From an uncultured Paracoccaceae bacterium (lineage in GTDB: Bacteria > Pseudomonadota > Alphaproteobacteria > Rhodobacterales > Rhodobacteraceae), in contig CANMQX010000008.1 in NCBI GenBank assembly GCA_947500135.1, positions 1 to 64,000 of the forward strand: a DNA stretch of 64,000 bases, given 5' to 3'. Every line of letters begins with the position of its first letter. Positions within the stretch are counted from its first letter, which is position 1. The translations under genes were made by a program, and so were the position numbers. Of the stretch, positions 1-8,110 are shown one piece after another. The notes under the pieces are model-generated. The model searched no databases and was not told the DNA's origin. It worked only from the letters and a program-made list of their open reading frames with translations.

Positions 1-69
1 CGCGACGTGATCGCGCTGGTTAAAGTTGACGGTCAGGTCGTGGCATCCAAGCAGTTCGACGTGAACTAA
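1..69 (+). CDS. 3' end of an unidentified gene (22 codons in window)
   Basis: An open frame enters the window at base 1 and stops with TAA at 67-69, encoding a C-terminal tail that ends VVASKQFDVN. It is followed directly by a good intrinsic terminator at 95-129, so this is very likely the end of a real transcribed gene. The fragment is too short to assign a family. Confidence 0.55.
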   Translation, partial: RDVIALVKVDGQVVASKQFDVN

Positions 70-94
70 ACCACCACTCCCCTCCCCTCCCCAC

Positions 95-129
95 AAAGGG
101 CCGGTGCCAATATTGGCGCCGGCTCTTTT
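95..129 (+). terminator. Rho-independent terminator after the partial gene
   Basis: AAAGGGCCGGTGCC (95-108) pairs with GGCGCCGGCTCTTT (115-128) around a six-base loop, and the 3' arm ends in a short T run. The stem tolerates one G-T pair. It separates the upstream gene from the NifU-like gene. Confidence 0.85.
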
Positions 130-208
130 GTAGTTTAGAACCATTCCAAACCTTGACTTGGCGTCGCACCAAGCGCATATGTAAAGCCTGACAAAAAAGG
201 TTGGCCCC

Positions 209-772
209 ATGTTCATCCAGACTGAATCGACCCCAAATCCGGCAACGCTGAAATTTCTGCCCGGCCAGAATGTGCTGGAGGTCGGCACCGCCGATTTTCC
301 GACAGCAGAGGCGGCTGAAAAATCGCCGCTCGCCCAGCGCATCTTTGCTTCTGGCGATGTGACCGGCGTTTTCTTCGGGATTGATTTCGTAACCGTGACC
401 AAGGCCGATAATGTGGAATGGGACCATATTAAACCCGGCATTCTGGGCGCGATCATGGAACATTACCAATCTGGTCAGCCGGTCATGGCAGAGGATCACA
501 CCCCCGCCAGCGGCCATGCCGAACATAGCGGCGAAGATGGCGAAATCGTCAACCAGATCAAGGAATTGTTGGATACGCGCGTGCGCCCTGCAGTGGCGCA
601 GGATGGTGGCGATATCACGTTCCACGGGTTTGATCGTGGCATCGTCTATCTGCACATGCAGGGCGCTTGCGCGGGCTGCCCCTCATCAACCCTGACATTG
701 AAAATGGGCATCGAAAACTTGCTGCGCCATTATATCCCCGAGGTGGTCGAGGTGCGGCCCGTTGCCGCCTGA
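209..772 (+). CDS. NifU family (Nfu-type) iron-sulfur cluster carrier
   Basis: 187 residues with the Nfu architecture: an N-terminal Nfu domain (about 1-90, beginning MFIQTESTPNPATLKFLPG) and a C-terminal NifU-like domain (about 110-180) carrying the paired cysteines CAGC, followed by PSS. Proteins of this family carry or deliver [4Fe-4S] clusters to target enzymes; the cysteine pair from two subunits binds the cluster. The middle linker is acidic and histidine-containing. The start ATG at 209 gives the canonical N terminus. The stop overlaps the next gene (tsaB) by 11 bases, suggesting co-transcription. It is not part of a nif cluster, so a housekeeping role rather than nitrogen fixation is inferred. 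Confidence 0.93.
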   Translation: MFIQTESTPNPATLKFLPGQNVLEVGTADFPTAEAAEKSPLAQRIFASGDVTGVFFGIDFVTVTKADNVEWDHIKPGILGAIMEHYQSGQPVMAEDHTPASGHAEHSGEDGEIVNQIKELLDTRVRPAVAQDGGDITFHGFDRGIVYLHMQGACAGCPSSTLTLKMGIENLLRHYIPEVVEVRPVAA

Positions 773-1415
773 CCCCAAACTGATTGCTTTTGATACATCG
801 GCGGCGCATTGCGCCGCCGCTTTGCTGTTGGGCGACCAGGTGATCACCCGCGTTGATGAAATGGCAAAAGGTCAGGCCGAACATCTCATGCCGATGCTGG
901 AAGAAATGCTTGCCACCGAAGGGCTCGGCTGGCGTGACTTGGATGCGATTGGCGTGGGCATTGGCCCGGGCAATTTCACCGGTATCCGGATATCGGTCAG
1001 TGCGGCGCGGGGCTTGGCACTGGGGCTTGGCAAACCGGCGATTGGGATCTCGACCCTGCAAGCGCAGGCATTCGGGTTGGATGGGGCCGTATTGTCTTGC
1101 CTCGATGCGCGGCGGGGTCGGGCCTATGTGCAGTTATTTTCATCAGGCGAAGCGGTATCACCCGCGCGCCTGACCGAACTGACGTCAGAGGCATTCGCCA
1201 GCGACCATACCCCGCGTATTGTTGGGCCAATAGCCGCAGAGATCGCAACACTGACGGGCTGTAAAACCGCCTCCCCGACCTGCCCCATGATCGAAGCCAT
1301 TGCGCGGCTTGCTGCTGCCCGTATCGGCACGGATCACGGTCGCCCTGCGCCGCTTTATATCCGCAGCGCGGATGCGGCACCGCCGCGCGACCCTGCCCCG
1401 GTGCTGCTGTCGTGA
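762..1415 (+). CDS. tsaB: tRNA threonylcarbamoyladenosine biosynthesis protein TsaB
   Basis: 217 residues, an ASKHA-fold protein with the TsaB N terminus LIAFDTSAAHCAAAL and the conserved GIGPGNFTGIRISVSAARG segment (residues about 66-85). TsaB is the scaffold partner of TsaD in making the t6A37 modification of ANN-decoding tRNAs. The start is a TTG at 762, inside the end of the preceding gene, with GAGG about 10 bases upstream; no ATG gives a full N terminus. The 3' end overlaps rimI in a GTGA junction, and tsaB-rimI adjacency is common in bacteria, which supports both calls. Confidence 0.93.
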   Translation: MPPDPKLIAFDTSAAHCAAALLLGDQVITRVDEMAKGQAEHLMPMLEEMLATEGLGWRDLDAIGVGIGPGNFTGIRISVSAARGLALGLGKPAIGISTLQAQAFGLDGAVLSCLDARRGRAYVQLFSSGEAVSPARLTELTSEAFASDHTPRIVGPIAAEIATLTGCKTASPTCPMIEAIARLAAARIGTDHGRPAPLYIRSADAAPPRDPAPVLLS

Positions 1416-1843
1416 CACCAGATGAACTGGCGCGGTTGCATGGGGCGGCATTCGACACGGGCCGGGGATGGTCGGCCACAGAATTTGCGCAGCTTCTGGA
1501 CCAAAGCGGCGTCATCCTATGTGCGGGCAACTACGCCTTTGCCCTGATCCGGGTCACGCTGGATGAGGCGGAACTGCTGACATTGGCCACAGATCCCGCC
1601 CATCGCAGACAAGGCCATGCCGCAGCGGCACTCGCCCGCGCCGAATCTGCCGCCATTCAGCAGGGCGCATTGCAGATGTTTCTGGAAGTGGCCGAAGACA
1701 ACGAACCCGCCAGGACGCTCTATGCCCAATCGGGCTACAGCCAGGTCGGGCGCAGACCGGGATATTATGCGTCTAAACCCACAGCGCCCGTTGCCGCACT
1801 GGTCCTGCGTAAACAACTGACCCAAGGTCAGTCACCAAAATAA
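1412..1843 (+). CDS. rimI: GNAT acetyltransferase, RimI-like (ribosomal protein S18 N-acetyltransferase)
   Basis: 143 residues with a GNAT fold. The acetyl-CoA-binding loop is visible as RRQGHAAAAL (about residues 66-75, the R/Q-x-x-G-x-A motif), followed by FLEVAEDNEPARTLYAQSGY, the segment typical of RimI enzymes. Start is GTG at 1412, overlapping the tsaB stop by four bases (GTGA), so translation is probably coupled. RimI acetylates the N terminus of ribosomal protein S18 in enterobacteria; the target here is inferred from family and position only. Confidence 0.85.
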   Translation: MTPDELARLHGAAFDTGRGWSATEFAQLLDQSGVILCAGNYAFALIRVTLDEAELLTLATDPAHRRQGHAAAALARAESAAIQQGALQMFLEVAEDNEPARTLYAQSGYSQVGRRPGYYASKPTAPVAALVLRKQLTQGQSPK

Positions 1844-1958
1844 GTGGCATCTACCGGCATGTTCAGGCCGGAAATGTTAAAAACCGGTTGATCTTCGCTG
1901 CTGGGAAGGGCCTTATCTTGTGATGAACCGGCAACGACCGGCTCGGTTTTATTCAAAA

Positions 1959-1986
1959 GGGTGACTGGCATTGGTCGCAGTCACCC
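1959..1986 (+). promoter_or_regulatory. Stem-loop in the leader of the BMP transporter operon
   Basis: GGGTGACT (1959-1966) pairs perfectly with AGTCACCC (1979-1986) around a 12-base loop, ending 27 bases before the ATG at 2014. It may be an operator or a 5' UTR structure. The same 170-base gap also holds AACCG...CGGTT followed by TTTATT near 1926-1952, a possible weak terminator of the rimI unit. It does not match a riboswitch class that I recognise. Confidence 0.35.
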
Positions 1987-2013
1987 ACCGTTCAACGACC
2001 TGGGAGACGATAC

Positions 2014-3009
2014 ATGACCCTTATGCAAAAATTCCTCGGCGCTTCTGCCGCACTGGCCCTGACGGCAGGTGCAGCGGCCGCCGACCCCGCGATCCTGTTC
2101 GATCTCGGCGGCAAGTTCGACAAATCCTTCAACGAAAGCGCCTATAACGGGGCAGAGCGTTGGGCCGAAGAAACCGGCGGCAAATATGCCGAGGTTGAAA
2201 TCCAATCCGACGCGCAGCGTGAACAGGCGATCCGCCGTTTCGCCGAATCTGGTGCCAACCCCATCGTGATGGCTGGTTTTTCCTGGGCGACACCGCTGGG
2301 CGAAGTTGCGGCTGACTATCCTGACACAAAATTCGCGATCATCGACATGGTTGTTGATGCACCAAACGTGCGTTCGGTGGTATTCAACGAACACGAAGGG
2401 TCCTACCTTGTCGGCATGATGGCCGCGATGGCGTCCGAAACCGGCACAGTGTCCTTTGTCGGTGGCATGGATATCCCGCTGATCCGTAAATTCGCCTGTG
2501 GCTATGCCCAGGGCGCAAAAGCGGTGAATGCTGATGCAACCGTGATTGCCAATATGACAGGCACGACACCTGCGGCCTGGAACGACCCGGTGAAGGGATC
2601 CGAATTGACATTGGCCCAGATCAGCCAGGGTTCCGACGTTGTGTTTGCCGCCGCTGGTGGCACTGGCGTTGGTGTGCTGCAAACCGCCGCGGATGAGGAC
2701 ATCTTGTCAATCGGTGTGGATGCCAACCAGAACTACCTGCACCCCGGTGAAGTGCTGACATCAATGATGAAGCGCGTCGACAACGCGGTTTACGAGGCGC
2801 TGACACAAGGTGCCGACCTTGAAACAGGTTTCAACGTCATGGGTGTCGCCAATGAAGGCGTCGGCTATGCGCTGGACGAGTTCAACGCAGAGCTTGTTTC
2901 TGACGACATGAAAGCCGCCGTCGACGCAGCAGCCGCTGAAATCTCTGCCGGCAAACTTGTCGTGCATGACTATTCCAGCGACGAAAGCTGCCCCGTCCTC
3001 GAATTCTAA
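2014..3009 (+). CDS. BMP family ABC transporter substrate-binding protein (nucleoside-type)
   Basis: 331 residues. A Sec signal peptide (about 1-23, hydrophobic run then GAAAADPAI) is followed by the Bmp/PnrA-like fold: FDLGGKFDKSFNESAYNGAERW near the N terminus and later IDMVVDAPNVRSVVFNEHEGSYLVGMMAA and AAGGTGVGVLQTA. There is no lipobox cysteine, so it is a soluble periplasmic binding protein. Family members bind purine nucleosides or related ligands. The following ATPase, two permeases and purine-nucleoside phosphorylase make nucleoside uptake the best inference. A hairpin with a T run (3037-3068) follows, which would set a higher level of binding protein than of the membrane components. 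Confidence 0.93.
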   Translation: MTLMQKFLGASAALALTAGAAAADPAILFDLGGKFDKSFNESAYNGAERWAEETGGKYAEVEIQSDAQREQAIRRFAESGANPIVMAGFSWATPLGEVAADYPDTKFAIIDMVVDAPNVRSVVFNEHEGSYLVGMMAAMASETGTVSFVGGMDIPLIRKFACGYAQGAKAVNADATVIANMTGTTPAAWNDPVKGSELTLAQISQGSDVVFAAAGGTGVGVLQTAADEDILSIGVDANQNYLHPGEVLTSMMKRVDNAVYEALTQGADLETGFNVMGVANEGVGYALDEFNAELVSDDMKAAVDAAAAEISAGKLVVHDYSSDESCPVLEF

Positions 3010-3036
3010 AAGAACGACGAAGGCCAATACAAAAAC

Positions 3037-3068
3037 AAGGCCGCGCAGATTTATCCGCGCGGCCTTTT
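3037..3068 (+). terminator. Intrinsic terminator or attenuator between binding protein and ATPase genes
   Basis: AAGGCCGCGC (3037-3046) pairs with GCGCGGCCTT (3057-3066), followed by TTG. The stem is perfect over ten base pairs. It lies within what is otherwise one operon, so partial read-through is expected. Confidence 0.75.
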
Positions 3069-3091
3069 GCGTAAGAACAACAGGTGCCCCG

Positions 3092-4696
3092 ATGACTGAC
3101 CAAGCCCCCGCCATTGAGCTGAAAGGCATCTCCAAAGCGTTCGGCCCGGTACAGGCCAACAAGGATATTTCGATCCGCGTGATGCCCGGCACGATCCATG
3201 GGATCATTGGTGAAAACGGGGCGGGGAAATCGACGCTGATGTCGATCCTTTATGGGTTTTACAAGGCTGACGCGGGCGAGATTTTCATTGCCGGTCAGAA
3301 AACTGCCATCCCCGATAGTCAGGCCGCCATCGCCGCCGGGATCGGCATGGTGTTCCAGCATTTTAAACTGGTTGAAAACTTCACCGTTCTTGAAAACGTC
3401 ATTCTGGGGGCCGAGGATAGTGGTCTCTTGCGCCCATCGCTTGCCCGCGCGCGGCGCGAGTTGAAATCACTGGCCGAAGAATACGAATTGAACGTCGACC
3501 CCGACGCCCTGATCGAAGAGGTCGGCGTCGGCATGCAGCAGCGGGTTGAGATCCTCAAAGCTCTGTATCGCAAGGCCGATATCCTGATCCTTGATGAGCC
3601 GACCGGCGTGCTGACCCCGGCAGAAGCCGATCACCTTTTCCGCATTCTGGAAAACCTCAAACGTGAGGGCAAAACCATCATCCTGATCACGCATAAACTG
3701 CGCGAGATCATGGAGATTACCGATACGGTAAGCGTGATGCGGCGCGGTGAAATGACATCGACCGTCAAGACATCTGACACCAACCCTGCCGATCTGGCCG
3801 AACGGATGGTTGGTCGTAAGGTTCTGTTACGCGTCGACAAGGCGCCCCCCCAGATTGGCCGCACCATCCTTGAAGTTCGCGACCTGAACGTGACCGATGA
3901 CAAAGGCGTGCATCGTCTCAAAGGGGTTAGTTTTGATGTGCATGCGGGCGAAATTCTGGGCATTGCCGGGGTGGCCGGGAACGGCCAGTCCGAATTACTG
4001 GAAGTGCTTGGGGGCTATGAACGTGCGACCGGGTCGATCAAGGTCAATGGCGAAGAAATTGACCTGACAGGCGCTAAATCCGATGGGCAAAGCCGCCGCC
4101 TGCGTGGGATCGCCCATGTGCCCGAGGATCGGCAGCGCGAAGGCCTGATAATGGACTATATGGCCTGGGAAAACACGGCTTTCGGCTATCACCATGCCGA
4201 TGAATACCAGCGATCCAGCCTGTTCATGGACAACGCGGCCATCCGGCAAGACACGATAGAAAAAATGGAGCGTTTCGACGTCCGCCCGCCCGATCCCAAA
4301 CTGGCCGCGAAGAATTTTTCCGGCGGCAATCAGCAAAAAATCGTGCTGGCGCGCGAGATCGAGCGCAATCCAGACCTGCTCTTGATCGGTCAGCCCACAC
4401 GCGGTGTGGACATTGGTGCCATCGAATTCATCCACCAGCAGATTGTTGCACTAAGGGATCAGGGCAAAGCAATTTTGTTGGTTTCTGTGGAGTTAGAGGA
4501 AATTTTGTCGCTCTCGGACCGGATCGCCGTTATGTTTGACGGAAAAATGATGGGCGAGCGGATGCCTCAAGAAACGGACGAAAAAGAGCTTGGTCTTCTC
4601 ATGGCAGGGATGACAACCGAGCCGCAGGGATCGCTGCATGAAGCGGTCGAGGCGAATCTGGCCCATGCTGGCGGTGACGCCGGCAAGGAGGTCTAA
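3092..4696 (+). CDS. ABC transporter ATP-binding protein, duplicated ATPase (nucleoside uptake)
   Basis: 534 residues with two fused ABC ATPase domains, as in sugar and BMP-type importers. Domain 1 (about 8-245) has Walker A GENGAGKST, the signature VGVGMQQRVEIL and Walker B ILILDEPTGVLTP. Domain 2 (about 260-510) has a degenerate Walker A (GVAGNGQSELLE), a good signature FSGGNQQKIVLAREI and a Walker B-like LLLIGQPTRGVD in which the catalytic glutamate is replaced by glutamine. This asymmetry is normal for the class. The ATG at 3092 (MTDQAPAIEL) was chosen over an upstream in-frame ATG at 2957 because the latter would lie inside the previous gene and its terminator. Confidence 0.94.
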   Translation: MTDQAPAIELKGISKAFGPVQANKDISIRVMPGTIHGIIGENGAGKSTLMSILYGFYKADAGEIFIAGQKTAIPDSQAAIAAGIGMVFQHFKLVENFTVLENVILGAEDSGLLRPSLARARRELKSLAEEYELNVDPDALIEEVGVGMQQRVEILKALYRKADILILDEPTGVLTPAEADHLFRILENLKREGKTIILITHKLREIMEITDTVSVMRRGEMTSTVKTSDTNPADLAERMVGRKVLLRVDKAPPQIGRTILEVRDLNVTDDKGVHRLKGVSFDVHAGEILGIAGVAGNGQSELLEVLGGYERATGSIKVNGEEIDLTGAKSDGQSRRLRGIAHVPEDRQREGLIMDYMAWENTAFGYHHADEYQRSSLFMDNAAIRQDTIEKMERFDVRPPDPKLAAKNFSGGNQQKIVLAREIERNPDLLLIGQPTRGVDIGAIEFIHQQIVALRDQGKAILLVSVELEEILSLSDRIAVMFDGKMMGERMPQETDEKELGLLMAGMTTEPQGSLHEAVEANLAHAGGDAGKEV

Positions 4697-4700
4697 GGCC

Positions 4701-5795
4701 ATGGACGTGATGCCAAAATGGGCTGACGTGGTCCTGATCCCACTGATTTCAATCCTGCTGGCGGCCATCCTGTCCGCACTGGTCATCCTCGCCATCGGGG
4801 AAAACCCGTGGGAGGCGCTCAAGCTGATGGTGCAAGGCGCGTTGGGGTCTACCTATGGCTGGGGTTACACGCTTTATTACGCAACCAACTTCATCTTTAC
4901 CGGGCTGGCGGTGGCCATCGCCTTTCATGCCCGTATGTTCAACATCGGCGGTGAAGGTCAGGCCCTTTTGGGCGGGCTCGGTGTCGCGATCATCTGCCTT
5001 TACATCCCGTGGCCGCATTGGACGCTGGCCTTGCTGGGGGCGGCGATTGGTGCCGCGATTTTCGGGGCTGCATGGGCGGCGATCCCGGCCTTTTTGCAGG
5101 CCAAGCGCGGCAGCCACATCGTGATCACCACGATCATGTTCAACTTTATCGCCGCTGCATTGCTGAACTATTTCCTGATCGGCGCGCTGAAAGTGCCCGG
5201 TTCGATGGAACCGGCATCGGCCAAGTTCCCCGAGGCGGCGCATCTGCCATCCTTTCAGGACATGTTCAGCTTTGGCGAAAGCACCCTGTTCCGGGGTGCC
5301 CCAGCCAACATCACTTTTTTCGTGGCCGTGGCAGCCTGTGTCGCCCTTTGGGCGCTGATCTGGCGGACCCGGTTGGGGTATGAAATCCGCGCATTTGGCC
5401 ATTCGGAATCGGCGGCCAAATATGCGGGCATCAGCCCGACCAAGATTATCATGGTTGCCATGCTTATCTCAGGCGCACTTGCCGGCATGATGGCCATCAA
5501 CAACGTCCAGGGCGAGGCCGAACGGCTTGTCCTGAACGCAGTGGAGGGGGCGGGCTTTATCGGCATCGCCGTCGCACTGATGGGGCGCAGCCATCCCTTT
5601 GGGGTGTTTCTGGCGGCCCTTCTTTTCGGCTTTCTATATCAAGGCGGCGCAGAACTCGCCCTATGGACGTCGATCCCCCGTGAATTGATCATCGTAATAC
5701 AGGCATTGGTGATCCTGTTCACGGGCGCACTGGATAACATGGTGCGTATGCCGCTTGAGCGGCTATTCCTATCAATGAGGAGAGCAAAACAATGA
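4701..5795 (+). CDS. ABC transporter permease, BMP/nucleoside type (first subunit)
   Basis: 364-residue polytopic membrane protein of the BPD_transp_2 family, with roughly nine hydrophobic segments. The typical permease region is visible as FGHSESAAKYAGISPTKI, followed by hydrophobic MVAMLISGALAGMMA. The start ATG at 4701 is preceded by an AAGGAGG ribosome binding site at about 4685-4691. The next gene starts inside its stop (ATGA at 5792-5795). It should pair with the permease at 6217 to form the heterodimeric channel for the ATPase at 3092. Confidence 0.93.
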   Translation: MDVMPKWADVVLIPLISILLAAILSALVILAIGENPWEALKLMVQGALGSTYGWGYTLYYATNFIFTGLAVAIAFHARMFNIGGEGQALLGGLGVAIICLYIPWPHWTLALLGAAIGAAIFGAAWAAIPAFLQAKRGSHIVITTIMFNFIAAALLNYFLIGALKVPGSMEPASAKFPEAAHLPSFQDMFSFGESTLFRGAPANITFFVAVAACVALWALIWRTRLGYEIRAFGHSESAAKYAGISPTKIIMVAMLISGALAGMMAINNVQGEAERLVLNAVEGAGFIGIAVALMGRSHPFGVFLAALLFGFLYQGGAELALWTSIPRELIIVIQALVILFTGALDNMVRMPLERLFLSMRRAKQ

Positions 5796-6214
5796 TGGCA
5801 GGACCATTCAAAATCGGTGTCGAGGATGACACCGGTGCCGATCTGGGCTTTGTGCTCAGTTGTCTGGCACTTGGCATGATCACAATGCAGGAATTCCACC
5901 AATGGATCCGGCATGTGATCGCACAATCCCCAGGCGACGACGTTCCCCCGCATCTGGAGGCGCTGTTGGCGCTGCAAAAACCGGCAAGCGTCTTTCGCCC
6001 CAATGAGGCCGTGATGCGCCGTATCCCGCATGACCCGTTCATCACTGATGACCGGTTCGATGCGATGCTGGGGCTACAATATTTCCTACGCCGGGACAAA
6101 ACACAGGCCGTGGATATGACCCAGGCCGAAGCCGAAGGCGCGCTGCGCGCGCACCCCGAAGTGGCTGATCGCTTTTTCGCGCTCTTCCCCTTCCTGATGG
6201 AGAAAGTAGCCTAA
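5792..6214 (+). CDS. Uncharacterised 140-residue protein inside the nucleoside ABC operon
   Basis: I do not recognise a named family. The protein is acidic, has no signal peptide and no membrane segment, so it is probably cytoplasmic. It begins MMAGPFKIGVEDDTGADLG and contains a hydrophobic helix around GFVLSCLALGMITMQEFHQW. It overlaps the first permease gene by four bases (ATGA) and ends two bases before the second permease, so it is translated as part of the operon. Its fixed position between two subunits of one transporter suggests a role linked to assembly or regulation of the transporter, but that is inference from context alone. Confidence 0.8.
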   Translation: MMAGPFKIGVEDDTGADLGFVLSCLALGMITMQEFHQWIRHVIAQSPGDDVPPHLEALLALQKPASVFRPNEAVMRRIPHDPFITDDRFDAMLGLQYFLRRDKTQAVDMTQAEAEGALRAHPEVADRFFALFPFLMEKVA

Positions 6215-6216
6215 AG

Positions 6217-7185
6217 ATGGACTTTGCCACCCTTCTGCAAATGCTGGACGCCACGATGCGTCTGGCAACCCCGCTTTTGCTGGCCTGTCTGGCCGGCCTT
6301 TATTCAGAGCGGGCCGGTATCTTTGATATCGGGCTGGAAGGGAAGATGTTGGCAGCCGCCTTTCTGTCGGCTGCCATTGCCGCCGTCACAGGCAATGTCT
6401 GGGTTGGCCTGCTGGCCGGGATCGGGGCGTCGATTTCCTTGTCTGTGATCCATGGGCTTGCCTCGATCACATTTCGCGGCAACCAGTTGATTTCTGGTGT
6501 GGCCATCAACTTTCTGGCGGCTGGTTTGACGGTTGTGGTCGCGCAAAGCTGGTTCCGCCAGGGCGGACGGACCCCGCAATTGACCGATGGGGGCCGGTTT
6601 GAACCGATCACCCTGCCCTTTGCAGAGGCTTTGCGCGATGTGCCCGTGATTGGTCCAATCTACTATGAACTGATTTCCGGCCATACCCCGCTGGTTTACG
6701 TCGCTGTGCTGATGGTGCCGCTGACATGGTGGGTGCTGTATCGCACCCGGTTTGGGCTGCGCCTGCGCGCGGTTGGTGAAAACCCGGCAGCTGTCGACAC
6801 CGCAGGCGTATCGGTTATCACGCTGCGCTATGCCGCTGTCGCAATTTGCGGTGTGCTATGCGGCATTGCCGGTGCGTATCTGGCGACCGCCCTGCAGGCC
6901 GGTTTCGTCAAGGATATGAGCGCAGGTCGCGGCTTCATCGCGCTGGCCGCGCTGATTTTTGCAAAATGGCGGCCATGGTATGCGCTTTATGCCTGCTTGC
7001 TGTTTGGGTTCCTGCAGGCGATGTCCTTGCGCCCCGATGTTATCGAAAACGTGCTGAATTTCCGGGTGAATGGTCAGCTGCTGGATGTGCTGCCCTATAT
7101 CCTGACTGTTGTTATTCTGGCCGGTTTTGTGGGTAAGGCGATCCCGCCGCGTGCGGGAGGCGAGCCTTATGTCAAAGAACGCTGA
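6217..7185 (+). CDS. ABC transporter permease, BMP/nucleoside type (second subunit)
   Basis: 322-residue polytopic membrane protein of the BPD_transp_2 family. Near the N terminus it has CLAGLYSERAGIFDIGLEGK, the feature that distinguishes the second permease of BMP-type importers, and later LRAVGENPAAVDTAGVSV, the loop that contacts the ATPase. It starts at ATG 6217, two bases after the stop of the small gene, and its end overlaps the purine-nucleoside phosphorylase gene by 17 bases. Together with the ATPase and first permease it forms the inner-membrane part of the importer. Confidence 0.93.
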   Translation: MDFATLLQMLDATMRLATPLLLACLAGLYSERAGIFDIGLEGKMLAAAFLSAAIAAVTGNVWVGLLAGIGASISLSVIHGLASITFRGNQLISGVAINFLAAGLTVVVAQSWFRQGGRTPQLTDGGRFEPITLPFAEALRDVPVIGPIYYELISGHTPLVYVAVLMVPLTWWVLYRTRFGLRLRAVGENPAAVDTAGVSVITLRYAAVAICGVLCGIAGAYLATALQAGFVKDMSAGRGFIALAALIFAKWRPWYALYACLLFGFLQAMSLRPDVIENVLNFRVNGQLLDVLPYILTVVILAGFVGKAIPPRAGGEPYVKER

Positions 7186-7975
7186 GGCGCTTGCCGCCCA
7201 GATCAAGGCCGTTGCGGGTGACGCACCCGTGCGCCTTGGCCTGATCCTTGGTTCCGGCCTGGGTCATATCGCGGACACGGTTGATGGCACCGCGATCCCC
7301 TATGGTGATCTGCCGGGTTTCCCGCATGCTGGTGTCTCGGGCCACAATCCAAATCTAGTGATTGGCGATCTTGAAGGCGTGCGCGTGGCGGTTTTCGGTG
7401 GGCGATCCCACTATTACGAACATGGCAAACCCGACGCGATGCGCCTGCCGCTTGAGGTGCTGCGCGCCTTGGGGGCCGAGATGATGATCGCCACCAATGC
7501 GGCCGGGTCGATGCGGCATGACATGCCGACAGGATCGATCATGTGCTTGTCTGATCACATCAACTTTTCCGGGTTGAACCCGTTGATCGGTGAACCAACC
7601 GACGCAAGATTTGTGCCAATGATGGATGCCTATGATCCACAAATGCGCGCCGGGCTGCGGGCCGCGGCAAAGGCGACAGATACGGATATGACGGACGGCG
7701 TCTATGCATGGTATTCCGGCCCATCCTTCGAAACCCCGGCAGAGATCAAAGCCATTGCCATGCTGGGTGCGGATGCGGTTGGCATGTCCGCCGTGCCAGA
7801 GGTGATCCTCGCCCGGTTTTTGGGGCTGCGCGCTGCTGCGATTTCAACGATCACCAATATGGCCGCCGGGATGAGCGATGAGGCCATCAGTCACAACCAC
7901 ACCAAGGCCATGGCCCCTATTGGTGCCGCCAAGTTCGAAACCGTGTTAAGACAATTCCTGCGCAACCTATCGTAA
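7169..7975 (+). CDS. punA: Purine-nucleoside phosphorylase, trimeric PNP-II family
   Basis: 268 residues. Motifs of the trimeric (PNP-II) family are LILGSGLGHIA (phosphate loop), GGRSHYYEHG, ATNAAGS, SGPSFETPAEI with the base-contacting glutamate, MSAVPEVILAR, and ITNMAAGMS with the purine-contacting asparagine. The enzyme splits inosine, guanosine or their deoxy forms into base and (deoxy)ribose-1-phosphate. ATG 7169 (MSKNAEALA) has GGGAGG about nine bases upstream and lies inside the 3' end of the permease gene, so uptake and first catabolic step are coupled. A second, unrelated-family phosphorylase (DeoD) lies at 19419. The symbol follows the family; the substrate range is not shown. Confidence 0.9.
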   Translation: MSKNAEALAAQIKAVAGDAPVRLGLILGSGLGHIADTVDGTAIPYGDLPGFPHAGVSGHNPNLVIGDLEGVRVAVFGGRSHYYEHGKPDAMRLPLEVLRALGAEMMIATNAAGSMRHDMPTGSIMCLSDHINFSGLNPLIGEPTDARFVPMMDAYDPQMRAGLRAAAKATDTDMTDGVYAWYSGPSFETPAEIKAIAMLGADAVGMSAVPEVILARFLGLRAAAISTITNMAAGMSDEAISHNHTKAMAPIGAAKFETVLRQFLRNLS

Positions 7976-8110
7976 GTCCAAAAGCGATGAGATGATAAGT
8001 CCAAGTGGCGGAATTGCTGCGTTTGCAGCATAAAATGGCCTCAGCCATTTGACAGGTGGGTTTGAAACGTCTTTGTTGCGGCCAGCGGCACAAGCGCCCC
8101 GGACCAGTTC

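Noticed and set aside
20..655. 211-codon minus-strand frame opposite the NifU-like gene
   Set aside because: The plus strand encodes an intact NifU-family protein with cysteine motif; the opposite frame is a shadow.
840..847. Single GTGATCAC sites (also near 22709, 26811 and 29655)
   Set aside because: They lie in coding sequence, without a second copy at 21 bases, and the 8-mer is expected a few times by chance.
2957..3091. 45-codon N-terminal extension of the ABC ATPase
   Set aside because: It would start inside the binding-protein gene and run through the terminator hairpin; ATG 3092 gives the family N terminus.
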